A DNA stretch of 64,000 bases from VAZQ01 sp963758945 (GCA_963758945.1 CAVWXY010000006.1:806001-870000), one strand, 5' to 3'. Numbered from the stretch's first letter, positions 41,781 to 51,213 are shown. The notes: generated by a model not told the origin, from the letters alone. Numbers and translations: made by a program.

Positions 41781-42860
41781 ATGCGACTGCAATGCAAGCC
41801 GTGCCGAAGCCTGCCGGTGCTGGCGGCGGTCCTGCTCGCCGCGGCGGTGCTCCCGCGCCCCGCGCCCGCGCAGACGAACGGCGTTGCCGAGATCGCGAGC
41901 TACCAGGGTCCCGACCGCGAGCAGCGGCTGGTCGAAGGCGCCAAGCAGGAGAAGGAGCTGACCTTTTACGCGTCGCTGCCGACGGACGACATCGCCGCCC
42001 TGGTCGCGGCCTTCGACAAGAAATACGGCTTGAAGGTCAAAGTCTGGCGCGCCGATTCGGAGGTCTTCCTGCGGCGTGTCGTCGGCGAGGCCAATGCCCG
42101 CCGCTTCGAGGTCGATGTGATGGCGAGCTCGAGCTCGGCGCTCGAGCCGCTCCATCGCGAGAACCTGCTGCAAGAGGTGAAATCGCCCCATCTCGGCGAC
42201 CTCGTGCCCGCGGCGCTCGCACCACACCGGCAATGGACGGCGATTCATCTCAACACCATCGTCCAGGCCTACAACACCAATCTCGTCCGCAAGGAGGACC
42301 TGCCCCGCAGCTATCGCGACCTCGTCAAGCCGCAATGGAAGGGCAGGCTCGGCATCGAGGCGGAGGATTCCGACTGGTTCGCTCGCGTGGTCGCGGAGAT
42401 CGGCGAAGCGCAAGGCGCGGCGGCCGGCTTGCGAGCGTTCCGCGAGATCGTAACCGCGAACGGCATGTCCGTGCGCAAGGGCCACAGCCAGCTCACCAAT
42501 CTGGTCGCTGCCGGCGAGGTGCCGCTGGCGCTCACGGTCTACGGCTTCCTGGCCGAGCAGGCGAAGCGCAAGGGCGCGCCGATCGACTGGTTCGTGATTC
42601 CGCCGGCGATCGCGCGCGCCACGGGCGAGGCGCTCGCGCGCAATGCTCCGCATCCGAACGCGGCGGTGCTGTTCTTCGACTTCCTCATCGGCGACGGCCA
42701 GCAGATCCTGGCCAGCCGCCAGTTCACGACCGCGAGCCGGAAGACCGAGGCGCTCGTCGACCGCAGCCAGCTCAAGATCATCGATCCGGCGGTGCCACCC
42801 GACCAGGCCCGCAAGTGGCAGGACCTCTATCAGAGGACGATCATCGGCCCATCGCGGTGA
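41781..42860 (+). CDS. ABC transporter substrate-binding protein (Fe3+/2-aminoethylphosphonate-type)
   Basis: A 359-residue periplasmic protein. The signal peptide is MRLQCKPCRSLPVLAAVLLA, AAVLPRPAPAQ. The mature part reads LVEGAKQEKELTFYASLPTD, FEVDVMASSSSALEPLH, AYNTNLVRKEDLPRSYRDLV, AVLFFDFLIGDGQQILASR, as in extracellular solute-binding family 1/6 proteins. No permease or ATPase gene lies nearby, so the transporter is incomplete in this window. ATG 41781 with GGGGAGCGGAG just before it fits the signal peptide; a longer frame from 41628 overlaps the divergent gene. Confidence 0.9.
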   Translation: MRLQCKPCRSLPVLAAVLLAAAVLPRPAPAQTNGVAEIASYQGPDREQRLVEGAKQEKELTFYASLPTDDIAALVAAFDKKYGLKVKVWRADSEVFLRRVVGEANARRFEVDVMASSSSALEPLHRENLLQEVKSPHLGDLVPAALAPHRQWTAIHLNTIVQAYNTNLVRKEDLPRSYRDLVKPQWKGRLGIEAEDSDWFARVVAEIGEAQGAAAGLRAFREIVTANGMSVRKGHSQLTNLVAAGEVPLALTVYGFLAEQAKRKGAPIDWFVIPPAIARATGEALARNAPHPNAAVLFFDFLIGDGQQILASRQFTTASRKTEALVDRSQLKIIDPAVPPDQARKWQDLYQRTIIGPSR

Positions 42861-42961
42861 CGTTTGCCGTTGAGGCTCGCGGCGTCAAGACGACGCACGC
42901 CGCTCGTCGTCGCGCGCAAGCGGGGGCGCAGAGTGATCCATGCGGTGACCGATTCTCGACC

Positions 42962-44071
42962 TCAGCGACTCTCCACCGCCGCCTTCTGTTGCTCCGGCCG
43001 CAAAATGAGCTTCTGCACGCGCCAGTTCAGAATCTCGGCGACGTAGAGCTCGTTCTCGGACGGGCAGGCGATCTCGTGAATCCATCCGAACTGCTTGGGC
43101 TGCTTGCCGGAGCTGCCCAGATAGCCCAGCACCTTGCCGTCAAGGCTGAGCTTGTAGACACGCCCCGGATAGGAATCGGAGCTGTAGAGCACCTGGTTGG
43201 GTCCGGGCGTGATGCAAAGCGCCCACGGCGCGCCGGGCGTGAAGCTGCCGCCGGCCTGCAGATAATTGGTGAGGTCCGGCTTGTTGCCGATCGCCGGCTT
43301 CGCGTTCTCGTCGAACGGCACGTCGATCTTGATCTCGCGCTTGAGGTTGCCGTCGCCGTCGAACACCTGGATGCGCCGGTTGTTGCGGTCGCCGACATAG
43401 ATCAGGCCCTGCGCGTCGGCGGCGATGCTGTGCACGAGGTTGAACTCGCCGGGACCCTTGCCGTGCTTGCCCCAGGACTTCAGCCATTCGCCGTTCTTGT
43501 TGTATTTGGCGACGCGCGCATTCACGTAGCCGTCGCTGATATAGATGTTGCCCTGCGGGTCCCAGGTGACGTCGGTCGGTTGGCGGAAGCGGCCGTCCAC
43601 GTGCGGGAGCGGCGGATTGGCGTTGCGCTCCCATGGATGGGCCTCGCGATCGGAGGCCTCGGACTTGCGTCCGAACACCATCTCCACGCGACCTTCCGGA
43701 TTGAACTTCACGACCATGTCCGAGCCCTTGTCGGTCGCCCAGATGTTGTCGTCCTTGTCCACGCGCACAGTGTGGGCATAGGCCCAGGCGTAGAGGTTCT
43801 TGCCGATCTCGCGCAGGAAGGAGCCGTCGCGGTCGAACTCGAGAATTTGCGCGGCCGTATTGCCGTAGGCCGGGCCCCGGCTCGAGCCCCCGCGCGAATA
43901 GACGAAGATATGTCCCTTGGAGTTGACGGCTACGCCCGCGGCCTCGCCGAGATGCATGTCCGGCGGAAGCTTCAGGAGATTGGCAACCGAGTCGTAGGGA
44001 ATTTCCGGCGCCTGTTGCGCGAACGCCGATGGGCTCAGCAGCACGATGAGACCGGCAAGCCATCGCTTCAT
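42962..44071 (-). CDS. Secreted six-bladed beta-propeller (NHL-repeat) protein
   Basis: 369 residues with a signal peptide (MKRWLAGLIVLLSPSAFAQQ). NHL-type blades recur: GEAAGVAVNSKGHIFVYSRG, HTVRVDKDDNIWATDKGSDM, PTDVTWDPQGNIYISDGYVN, HSIAADAQGLIYVGDRNNRR, WIHEIACPSENELYVAEIL. The pattern resembles the lyase domain of peptidylglycine alpha-amidating enzyme, but catalysis is not shown. It is probably periplasmic. It is divergent to the amidohydrolase gene (150 bp apart), where the two promoters should lie. Confidence 0.87.
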   Translation of the reverse strand: MKRWLAGLIVLLSPSAFAQQAPEIPYDSVANLLKLPPDMHLGEAAGVAVNSKGHIFVYSRGGSSRGPAYGNTAAQILEFDRDGSFLREIGKNLYAWAYAHTVRVDKDDNIWATDKGSDMVVKFNPEGRVEMVFGRKSEASDREAHPWERNANPPLPHVDGRFRQPTDVTWDPQGNIYISDGYVNARVAKYNKNGEWLKSWGKHGKGPGEFNLVHSIAADAQGLIYVGDRNNRRIQVFDGDGNLKREIKIDVPFDENAKPAIGNKPDLTNYLQAGGSFTPGAPWALCITPGPNQVLYSSDSYPGRVYKLSLDGKVLGYLGSSGKQPKQFGWIHEIACPSENELYVAEILNWRVQKLILRPEQQKAAVESR

Positions 44072-44220
44072 GAGGTGACCTCCCTGTTCGGCGGCATTGT
44101 CGCGACGAAAGGTTTATCCCACCGGTTGCCGCGAGTATACAAACAGCCGCGCGGGCGACACAATCGGATCGCGAGTGCAAAACGCTGGCGCGCCGTTGAC
44201 GAGAGCAGGAGATCGCAAGC

Positions 44221-45234
44221 ATGCGCTACATCGATGCGTTCAATCATTTCTTTCCCAAGCGCATTTACGAGTTGCTGCTGCAATCGCCGGCGGGACAGAA
44301 GGATCTCGGCAAACGCATGCGGGGAATTCCAGCGCTCTACGACGTGGATGAGCGGCTGCGCGTCGTCGAGTCCTTTCCCGACTACAGCCAGGTCATCTGC
44401 CTCGGCATGCCGGCGATCGACCGGCTCGCCGGGCCTGAAGATTCGCCGGAATGGGCGCGTGTGGGCAATGACGGGCTGGCCGACTTGGTGGCGAAATATC
44501 CCGACCATTTCGTCGGCTACGCCGCCTCGCTGCCCATGAACGCGCCCGCGGCGGCGGCCAAGGAGGCCGAGCGCGCGCTGGCGAACGGCGCGAACGCGAT
44601 CCAGCTCCACACCAATGTGGACGGCGCGCCGATCGACCAGGAGGCGTTCCTGCCGATCTACGAGATCATCGAGAAGTCGGGCAGGCCGATCCTGCTGCAC
44701 CCGATCCGCACGCGCGAGATGGCGGACTACCGCACCGAGACGGTGTCGAAATACGAAATCTGCAGCGTGATCGGCTGGCCGTTCGAGACCGGCGCCGCGC
44801 TCGCGCGGCTGGTGTTCTCCGGCATCATGGACCGCTTCCCGAACCTGAAGGTGATCTCACATCATCTCGGCGGCATCATTCCGTATTTCGAGGGCCGCGT
44901 CGCCCACAGCTGGGACCAGCTCGGCGCGCGCACGTCGGACGAGGATTATTCGCTCATCTTGAAGAAGCTGAAGAAGCGGCCGTTCGATTATTTCAAGGGC
45001 TTCTACGGCGACACCGCGCTCGCCGGCGCCCGCGCGCCGACGATCTGCGGACTGTCGTTCTTCGGAGCGGATCACGTGCTGTTCGCTTCGGACTGTCCGT
45101 TCGACAAGGAGAAGGGCAGGGGCTACATCCGCTCCACCATCGCGGTGATCGAGTCGCTGGAGCTGCCGCAAGCGGATCGCGAAAAGATCTGCCATGCGAA
45201 CGCCGAGGCTCTGTTCGCCCTGCGGCCGCGTTGA
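44221..45234 (+). CDS. Amidohydrolase family protein (ACMSD-like TIM barrel)
   Basis: A 337-residue amidohydrolase-2 protein. In this family the metal site usually begins with HxH near the N-terminus; here the sequence is MRYIDAFNHFFPK, so the first histidine is replaced by phenylalanine. Later ligands are present: PILLHPIRT, VISHHLGGIIPYF, and Asp in VLFASDCPFDKEKG. Relatives include aminocarboxymuconate semialdehyde decarboxylase and gamma-resorcylate decarboxylase, which use Zn or Mn. With one ligand changed, metal binding may differ. ATG 44221 follows AGAGCAGGAGATCGCAAGC (good ribosome site). Confidence 0.87.
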   Translation: MRYIDAFNHFFPKRIYELLLQSPAGQKDLGKRMRGIPALYDVDERLRVVESFPDYSQVICLGMPAIDRLAGPEDSPEWARVGNDGLADLVAKYPDHFVGYAASLPMNAPAAAAKEAERALANGANAIQLHTNVDGAPIDQEAFLPIYEIIEKSGRPILLHPIRTREMADYRTETVSKYEICSVIGWPFETGAALARLVFSGIMDRFPNLKVISHHLGGIIPYFEGRVAHSWDQLGARTSDEDYSLILKKLKKRPFDYFKGFYGDTALAGARAPTICGLSFFGADHVLFASDCPFDKEKGRGYIRSTIAVIESLELPQADREKICHANAEALFALRPR

Positions 45235-45332
45235 GCTATCGAAAGGACGCGGATTCGAAACCGTTCGCCAGGGTCGGGCGTTGAAAGGGGCCTCGTCCGC
45301 CTTCGGCGGCTTCGGCCCCCGGGAGTATTCGC

Positions 45333-46314
45333 GTGTTGCAGGCTTACATGGTCGAGGGTGGGACGCTCAAGCCCGTGCCAGCGGACGTCGCCGCGCTCGA
45401 CCAAGTCTATTGGATCGATATCTTCGAGCCGACGCCCGAGGAGCGCAAAACCGTCGAGCGGGCGCTCGGCGTCCGGCTGCGCGTCCCCGAGGAGCCGGCC
45501 CGATTCCAGATTTCCGCTCCGCTGCGTGGCCGACGATACCCTCACCATGACCGCCTTGTTGCTAACCGGCCTGGACGTTCGTCGACCGCAGCTGGTTACG
45601 GTCCAGCTCATCCGCGGCAAAGGCCCGCTCGTCACCCTGACCAAGGGCGGTCCCGGAGGGCTTGGCTGGCTGGCGCGGCAATGCGACAACTGCGTGCCGC
45701 AGGGTGCGAGCGATGCCTTCTTCGTTCTGCTCGACTTGATCGTGGAATGCACGACGGACCTGCTCGACCACCTGGCCGACGACCTCGAGCAGCTCAACAG
45801 CAAGCTCTTTCAGCATCATGCCACCCGTCGGCGCCGATTGCAGATCGACGCATCGCCGCGGCGACGCAATCGCCAGCTCGAGCTGATCCTCACCGAGCTC
45901 GGCTATTGCCGTGAGGTCTCGGTCAAACTGCGGCGCAGCGTGCTCAGCTTTCGCCGGATCGTCATCCACATGCGCGAGCAGGACGCCGGGGGCGGCTTGG
46001 CGAAAAAACTCGAAGCGTTCGAGCACGAGTTGAAGGCGCTCGCGGAAGCCGAGGAGGATTTGTCGGCCACCACCGCCTTCATGCTCGACGGCGCGGTCGG
46101 CTTCATCGGCATTCTGCAGAGCCGGTCCATAAACATCATGACCATCCTCGGCGTATTGCTCACGCCGCCGGTCCTCGTCGCCAGCATCTACGGCATGAAT
46201 TTCAGACACATGCCGGAGCTCGACTGGGCCTGGGGCTACGTCTGGGCGCTCGGGCTGATGGTGATCTCGGCGCTCGTAATGTACGTGATCGTGCGCATGC
46301 GAGGCTGGCTCTAG
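45333..46314 (+). CDS. corA: CorA-family magnesium/cobalt transporter (frameshifted)
   Basis: The start frame (GTG 45333) gives MLQAYMVEGGTLKPVPADVA, VYWIDIFEPTPEERKTVERA, the normal CorA N-terminus. A one-base shift at about 45500-45530 moves to the frame reading VADDTLTMTALLLTGLDVRR and on to the end. The C-terminal pair of membrane helices is present, with the pore motif in VASIYGMNFRHMPELD. About 327 codons in total, usual for CorA. The shift destroys the protein unless it is a sequence error. The TAG stop is part of the CTAG that begins a hairpin repeat. Confidence 0.88.
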
Positions 46315-46386
46315 TGTGGGGTTCAGAAGTCCGCATCATTCTCGCGGCGAGTCCGAAATGCGGACTTCTGAACCAAAGCCACACTA
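46312..46386. repeat. TAG/CTA-bounded hairpin, copy 7 (arm type GTTCAGAAGTCCGCA)
   Basis: TAGTGTGG...CCACACTA outer stem; same inner arms as copy 1. Its first TAG is the corA stop codon. It is joined to copy 8 by CTAG-ATCAATAAGTTG-CTAG, the undisturbed version of the linker into which IS630 inserted at 5958. Confidence 0.92.
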
Positions 46387-46400
46387 GATCAATAAGTTGC

Positions 46401-46473
46401 TAGTGTCCCTCGATTCCGAAGTTCGCAAACGAGGGTGCCGCTTAACGATGCGAACTTCGGAATCGGGACACTA
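46401..46473. repeat. TAG/CTA-bounded hairpin, copy 8 (arm type GATTCCGAAGTTCGCA)
   Basis: TAGTGTCCC...GGGACACTA outer stem; GATTCCGAAGTTCGCA/TGCGAACTTCGGAATC arms. Almost identical to copy 4. Confidence 0.92.
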
Positions 46474-46539
46474 GCTTTGCGTGCAGCCATTGAATGCCGC
46501 GATGCGTCCGGCTACCCTCGCGCGCGGCCGGGAGGAAAC

Positions 46540-47598
46540 ATGTTCGCGCGCTTCACTGCGGCGACGGCGATTGCCGCGGTATGCGCGGCCGCGCCGGCGT
46601 GCGCGGACGCGGTCGCCGATTTCTACCGGGGCAGGCAGATCAATCTGATCGTCGGGTACGGGCCGGGCGGCGGCTACGACGCCTATGCGCGGCTGCTGGC
46701 GCGCCATTTCGGCAAGTTCGTTCCCGGCGGCCCCGGCGTCGTCGTGCAAAACATGCCGGGCGCCGGCAGCCTGCGCGCGGTGAACTACCTCTACAACGTC
46801 GCGCCCAAGGACGGCAGCACGATCGCGATGTTCTCGCGCAACATGCCGCTCATCGGGCTGCTGGGAGGAAACTCGAACATTCAGTTCAAACCGCGTAAGT
46901 TGACCTGGCTCGGTTCCGCGTCGAGCTTCGTCAACGACGCCTACGTCCTGATCGTGCGCAGGGACGCACCGGTGAAATCGATCGACGAAGCCTGCCGTGC
47001 CGATCTTCCCCCGCTGGTGCTCGGCGGGACCGCCGAAGGCGCGACGGGCAACGACGTCCCGGTCATTCTCCGCGATACCATCCGTCTGCACGTCAAGCAG
47101 GTCGTCGGTTACCCCGACAGCGCCGCGATCTTCCTCGCCATCGAGCGCGGCGAGGTGCATGGACGCACGGTGGATATGTCGTCGGTGAAATCGGTGAAGC
47201 CCGGGTGGCTCAAGCCGGACGGCGACTTTCGCGTCCTGGTTCAGTTTGCGCGATCGACCCGGCATCCCGATCTGTCGGAGGTGCCGACCGCGCGGGAGCT
47301 CGCCAAGAGCAACACGGCGTATGCGCTGATCGAGCTCGCCGAGCTGCCCTATACGCTGTCGCGCCCCTTCGCCGCCCCGCCCGGTGTGCCGCCGGAACGC
47401 GCGCAGGCGCTGCAGCGCGCATTCCTCGCCGTTCATCGCGACACGCAATATCTGGAGGATGCCGCGCGGCTGCGCCTCGACGTGAGCCCGATCGGCGGCG
47501 ACGGCGTTCTGCACGCGATCGACCGCATTGCCGACGCCCCGTCCGAGCTGCTCGACTATGTCCGCAAGCTCCTGGCCGAGACCAGGCGCGGCAGGTAG
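46540..47598 (+). CDS. Bug/TctC-family tripartite tricarboxylate receptor-like protein
   Basis: 352 residues with a signal peptide (MFARFTAATAIAAVCAAAPA, CADA). Family features are DFYRGRQINLIVGYGPGGGY (the conserved glycine loop), VVVQNMPGAGSLRAVNYLYN, APKDGSTIAMF, and TRHPDLSEVPTARELA. It binds a carboxylate-type solute in the periplasm for a TctAB permease. None is adjacent; the only tctA trace is the remnant at 13308. GGAGGAAAC precedes ATG 46540. It is probably co-transcribed with the MetE-like gene 123 bp downstream. Confidence 0.9.
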   Translation: MFARFTAATAIAAVCAAAPACADAVADFYRGRQINLIVGYGPGGGYDAYARLLARHFGKFVPGGPGVVVQNMPGAGSLRAVNYLYNVAPKDGSTIAMFSRNMPLIGLLGGNSNIQFKPRKLTWLGSASSFVNDAYVLIVRRDAPVKSIDEACRADLPPLVLGGTAEGATGNDVPVILRDTIRLHVKQVVGYPDSAAIFLAIERGEVHGRTVDMSSVKSVKPGWLKPDGDFRVLVQFARSTRHPDLSEVPTARELAKSNTAYALIELAELPYTLSRPFAAPPGVPPERAQALQRAFLAVHRDTQYLEDAARLRLDVSPIGGDGVLHAIDRIADAPSELLDYVRKLLAETRRGR

Positions 47599-47721
47599 CG
47601 GACCGGCCCGAGCAGGCCGCTGTTGCAGCGGGCCGCACGCAGTCGCTGCCCAGCGGCATGACCAGACTGTCGCCGACGGGGACGCGACCGGAGAAAACGA
47701 GCGAGCGAGAAGGCAAATGCA

Positions 47722-48873
47722 ATGAAAAGAAGCAGCGATCGAATTCTCACCACCCATGTCGGAAGCCTGCCCCGCCCCGCCGATCTGCTCGCGGCGGTCG
47801 AGGCCAAGGAGCAGGGCAAGCCGATCGACGAGAAGGCGCAGGCCGCGCGCGTGCGTGGCGCCGTGGCGGAGATCGTGCGCAAGCAGGTCGAACTCGGCAT
47901 CGACATCGTCGATGACGGCGAGTTCGGCAAGCCGAGCTTCGTCTCCTACGTCAACGAGCGCCTCGGCGGCTTCGAGCTCGATACCGAGGTTCCGCGACCA
48001 AGCCCGTGGGCGGGCTCGCGCGAAGCCAAGTCTTTCCCCGAATTCTACGCCGAGGGGCACGCGGCGGCGCGCCAGAGGCACATGGTTTGCACGGCGCCCG
48101 TCACCTACCGCGGCATGGCGCAGTTGCGGACCGACATCGACAATCTCAAGGCCGCGGTCGACGGCCTCGACCCGGCGGAGGTTTTCATGCCGGCCATCTC
48201 GCCGACGAGCGCGGCGGATTGGCAGCGCAACGGCTACTATAAGACCGAAGAGGAATATCTGTTCGCCATTGCCGACGCGTTGCGGGAGGAATACGAGGCG
48301 ATCGTGCAGGCGGGTTTCCTGCTGCAGGTCGACGACCCGCATCTCGTCACCTATTGGATCAAGGAGCCGGATCTCACGCTGCAGCAATGCCGGACCTGGG
48401 CCGAGTCACGCGTCGAGGCGCTCAACCACGCGCTGCGTAATATCGCCCCGGAAAAAATCCGCCACCACACCTGCTACGGCATCAATATGGGGCCGCGCAT
48501 CCACGACATGGAGCTCAAGGACATCGTGGACATCATCCTGAAGATTCGCGCCGGCGCCTATTCCTTCGAGGCCGCGAACCCGCGCCACGAGCACGAGTGG
48601 AAGGTGTGGGAGACGGCCAAGCTGCCGGCGGGCAAAGCGCTCATCCCCGGCGTGATCAGCCACTCGACGGTGTTGGTCGAGCACCCGGAGCTGGTGGCCG
48701 AGCGCATCTGCCGCTATGCCGGTGTGGTGGGGCGCGAGAACGTCATCGCCGGGGCCGATTGCGGCTTCGCCACCTTCGCCGGTTCGAAGGAGGTGCACGC
48801 GAGCATCGTATGGGCGAAGTTCAAATCGCTCGCCGAGGGCGCGAAGATCGCGAGCAAGCGGCTGTGGCAATGA
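47722..48873 (+). CDS. Cobalamin-independent methionine synthase II family (MetE C-domain-like) protein
   Basis: A 383-residue TIM-barrel protein equal to the catalytic domain of MetE without the N-terminal repeat. Visible are RILTTHVGSLPRPADLLAAV, VELGIDIVDDGEFGKPSFVS, IRHHTCYGINMGPRIHDMEL, the HEHEWKVW motif and ENVIAGADCGFATF. The His/Cys pair for Zn2+ (HTCYG; ADCGF) appears intact. Such short homologues occur in catabolic clusters, and their methyl acceptor is often not homocysteine. Two decayed fragments of related genes lie at 4290 and 12955. Start ATG 47722. Confidence 0.87.
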   Translation: MKRSSDRILTTHVGSLPRPADLLAAVEAKEQGKPIDEKAQAARVRGAVAEIVRKQVELGIDIVDDGEFGKPSFVSYVNERLGGFELDTEVPRPSPWAGSREAKSFPEFYAEGHAAARQRHMVCTAPVTYRGMAQLRTDIDNLKAAVDGLDPAEVFMPAISPTSAADWQRNGYYKTEEEYLFAIADALREEYEAIVQAGFLLQVDDPHLVTYWIKEPDLTLQQCRTWAESRVEALNHALRNIAPEKIRHHTCYGINMGPRIHDMELKDIVDIILKIRAGAYSFEAANPRHEHEWKVWETAKLPAGKALIPGVISHSTVLVEHPELVAERICRYAGVVGRENVIAGADCGFATFAGSKEVHASIVWAKFKSLAEGAKIASKRLWQ

Positions 48874-48930
48874 GACGGTCGCCGTTTTGAAGAACCGACC
48901 TCCTTCGGCAGCGTCGCCGCTGGAGCAATT

Positions 48931-49056
48931 TTAACGGGCAAACAGCACGACCGCGCAGGCTCCCGGCGGCAGCCTGAGAGTGCCGTCCAGTGTCACGGCG
49001 CCTGCCGCAATACGGACGACGTGCTCTTTGACAATGAGATCCAGCGGCTCACTCAT
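48931..49056 (-). pseudogene. N-terminal remnant of a dienelactone-hydrolase-like gene
   Basis: From ATG 49056: MSEPLDLIVKEHVVRIAAGA, VTLDGTLRLPPGACAVVLFA, R, stop. VTLxGxLxLPxGAxxVVLFA is the opening strand pair of a group of alpha/beta hydrolases (usually followed by HGSGSSRxSPRN). Only 41 residues remain, so it is a dead fragment. Confidence 0.55.
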
Positions 49057-49504
49057 GCGCGCCTTCCGTCCTATGCGGGACTACCGCCCGACAAGAGCAG
49101 CGAAGCCTCCACGCTGATCAACGTTGCCCGAGCCAGGGCGGGAGCATCGGCATCTCGGCGGCCAACGTCACGCTCGCAAACAGCATCCAGGTGCATCAGA
49201 ACTATCTCACGGCACACCTCGTCCCCTCGTCGCCCGTATATCAGCAGGCCCTCGAGGCTGCCACGGCGCAGCTCTCGGCAACGCTCCCGCCGCCGGAGGC
49301 ACAAAAGAAAGCGTTCGGGCTGATCGCGCAGGCCGTACAATACCAGGCAACACTCTTGTCCTACATCGACGTCTTCGCAGCCTTGCATTGATTGCCGCCG
49401 CGCTGGTCCCGCTTGCATTCCTGCTGCTGCGCGCAACGTTACGGCAGCACACGGTACGGTCCGGGCCGCCGCGAACCCGTGCCGGCCTGAGGGCTATCGG
49501 CTGA
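49056..49504 (+). pseudogene. C-terminal remnant of a DHA2-type MFS drug transporter
   Basis: Three frames together read LPSYAGLPPDKSSEASTLIN, then GSIGISAANVTLANSIQVHQ, NYLTAHLVPSSPVYQQALEA, then ALIAAALVPLAFLLLRATLR. This is the last loop and helix of EmrB-like permeases. At least two frameshifts and loss of the first 400 residues show decay. The interval 48874-49617 holds only these two remnants. Confidence 0.65.
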
Positions 49505-49617
49505 TATCAGCGACTTGACGTCCATCGCGGGGAAACATCACCTCGCGAGAGAGCGGGCCAATTGGGCGTCACCGCGCAAGTAGCGGCGTACGCGCCCGCC
49601 CCGCCGTGAGCGCGAAC

Positions 49618-50847
49618 CTATCGCCCCGCGCGCACGCGCGCGAGCAGCTCCGCCGTCGGCCAGCCGTCGGCCGGGAGGCCGAACTTGATCTGCATGTCCT
49701 TGACGGCAACGCGGCTCTTGAGCCCGAGCACGCCGTCGATGCGGCCGACGTCATAGCCGTGCTTCGTCAGGAGCTGCTGCAGCTCGCGCGTTTCCTCGAA
49801 GGTGAGCTTGGGAATATTCGCGCTGCCGCGGTGCATCGGCGGCGCGCCGTCGAGGCGGGTCGCGTAATAGGCCGCGGTCAGCGAATAGTTGAGCGACTGG
49901 TTCCACTTCAGATAGGCCTGGAAATTGTCGTAGGCGAGGAAGGCCGGGCCGAACCGTCCCACCGGCAGCACCACGGAGGCCGGTATCTTGTCGTTGGGCA
50001 GCGGCTTGCCGTCGGCGTGCGTGACGCCCCAGGCCGCCCATTGCGAGCGCGGATGCTGGATCGAAAGGTCGGACTCCTTCCAGGGGAGATTCGCGGGAAC
50101 ACGCACCTCCTGCAGCCACGGCTCGCCCCGCCGCCAGCCCAGATGCACGAGATATTTTCCGGTCGAGCCGATCACGTCGGCCGCGCTCCTGATCAGATTG
50201 CGCCTGCCGTCGCCGTCGTAGTCGACGGCATGCGCCATGTATTCGGACGGCATCATCTGCGTCTGGCCGAGCTCGCCCGCCCAGGAGCCGATCATCTCGT
50301 TCGCGTGCAGGTCGCCGCGCTCGATCAATCGCAGCGCGTCCAGCAGGTGTCCGCGAAACATCTCCGGGCGGCGACAGTCATAGGCGAGCGTCGTCAGCGA
50401 TTTGATCGCCTGGTCCTTGCCCTGGCCGGCGCCGAAATCGCTCTCCAGTCCCCAGAAGGCGGTGATCACCGACGCGGGCACGCCGAAGTCCTTTTCCTCG
50501 CGCGCGAACAGCGCCTGGTGTTTCTTCATCTGCGCGGCACCATTCGGCAGCCGTCCGCCCGCCAGCATCTTGTCGGAAATTTCGAGGAAGTTCTGCGCGA
50601 AGAAGCGTTGGCCGCGGTCGATGTTGATGATGCGCTGGTCGAGGACCATGTAGGGCGATGCGGCCGCGATCGCGGCCGGCGAAATGCCCTTGGCGGCGGC
50701 CTCCTGCTTGAAGCTGGCGAGCCAGGGCTCGAATGCGCCGGTGTTGCGGCAGTTCGCCTGGCCGAGCACCGCGGTCGGCGCGGCGGTCAGCAGCAACGCG
50801 GACAACGCCAGGAGTGTTTGCTTCGCTCGCATGTTCATGGTCCGCAT
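49618..50847 (-). CDS. Lytic murein transglycosylase (MltB-like) with peptidoglycan-binding domain
   Basis: About 409 residues from ATG 50847 (two further ATGs at 50838 and 50832 are possible). A signal peptide (AKQTLLALSALLLTAAPTAV) precedes the SLT_2 domain: FGVPASVITAFWGLESDFGA gives the catalytic glutamate, with SWAGELGQTQMMPSEYMAHA and WNQSLNYSLTAAYYATRLDG. The C-terminal 65 residues are a PG_binding_1 domain (ETRELQQLLTKHGYDVGRID, GVLGLKSRVAVKDMQIKFGL). It cleaves the MurNAc-GlcNAc bond to a 1,6-anhydro product in the periplasm. No lipobox cysteine at the cleavage site, so it is probably soluble. Confidence 0.9.
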   Translation of the reverse strand: MRTMNMRAKQTLLALSALLLTAAPTAVLGQANCRNTGAFEPWLASFKQEAAAKGISPAAIAAASPYMVLDQRIINIDRGQRFFAQNFLEISDKMLAGGRLPNGAAQMKKHQALFAREEKDFGVPASVITAFWGLESDFGAGQGKDQAIKSLTTLAYDCRRPEMFRGHLLDALRLIERGDLHANEMIGSWAGELGQTQMMPSEYMAHAVDYDGDGRRNLIRSAADVIGSTGKYLVHLGWRRGEPWLQEVRVPANLPWKESDLSIQHPRSQWAAWGVTHADGKPLPNDKIPASVVLPVGRFGPAFLAYDNFQAYLKWNQSLNYSLTAAYYATRLDGAPPMHRGSANIPKLTFEETRELQQLLTKHGYDVGRIDGVLGLKSRVAVKDMQIKFGLPADGWPTAELLARVRAGR

Positions 50848-51029
50848 TGGCTCCGCCTGCTTCGCTCGCCGAGCCCGCCCCGTTCCGGCCGTGGCCCGTG
50901 TTGCCCGTACAACGGCAACTCGCTTATTCTCGTCGAGGAGTCGACTGACACAAAGGATGGCGGCCCCCCTGCGACCGCGGCGCATGGCCCTAGAGACGAC
51001 CAATTTTCGACAACATCATGACGTCACCA

Positions 51030-51101
51030 CCAGCGGTCCGATGCTTAAGTTCGCCAGCACTCGCGGCACGTTCAGATGCGAAGTTCGGAATCGGGACACT
51101 A
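51030..51101. repeat. TAG/CTA-bounded hairpin, copy 9 (degenerate left arm)
   Basis: The right half GATGCGAAGTTCGGAATCGG, GACACTA is typical but the left arm (GGTCCGATGCTTAAGTTCGC) has lost its TAG end and pairs only partly. A decayed member. Confidence 0.7.
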
Positions 51102-51124
51102 GCGACATCATGACGCCCCGACCC

Positions 51125-51198
51125 TAGTGTCCCGGTTCCGACGTTCGTATCCCTTTGCAGTACCCGCGTGTATGAACGTCGGAACCAAAGGGACACTA
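51125..51198. repeat. TAG/CTA-bounded hairpin, copy 10 (arm type GGTTCCGACGTTCGTA)
   Basis: TAGTGTCCC...GGGACACTA outer stem; GGTTCCGACGTTCGTA and TATGAACGTCGGAACC inner arms. Linked to copy 11 by CTAG-CAACTCTATGATT-CTAG. Confidence 0.9.
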
Positions 51199-51213
51199 GC
51201 AACTCTATGATTC

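Noticed and set aside
37733..44539. A 2268-codon open frame on the + strand crossing many genes
   Set aside because: Arg/Ala/Pro-rich shadow of GC-rich coding DNA on both strands; it contradicts several recognised genes.
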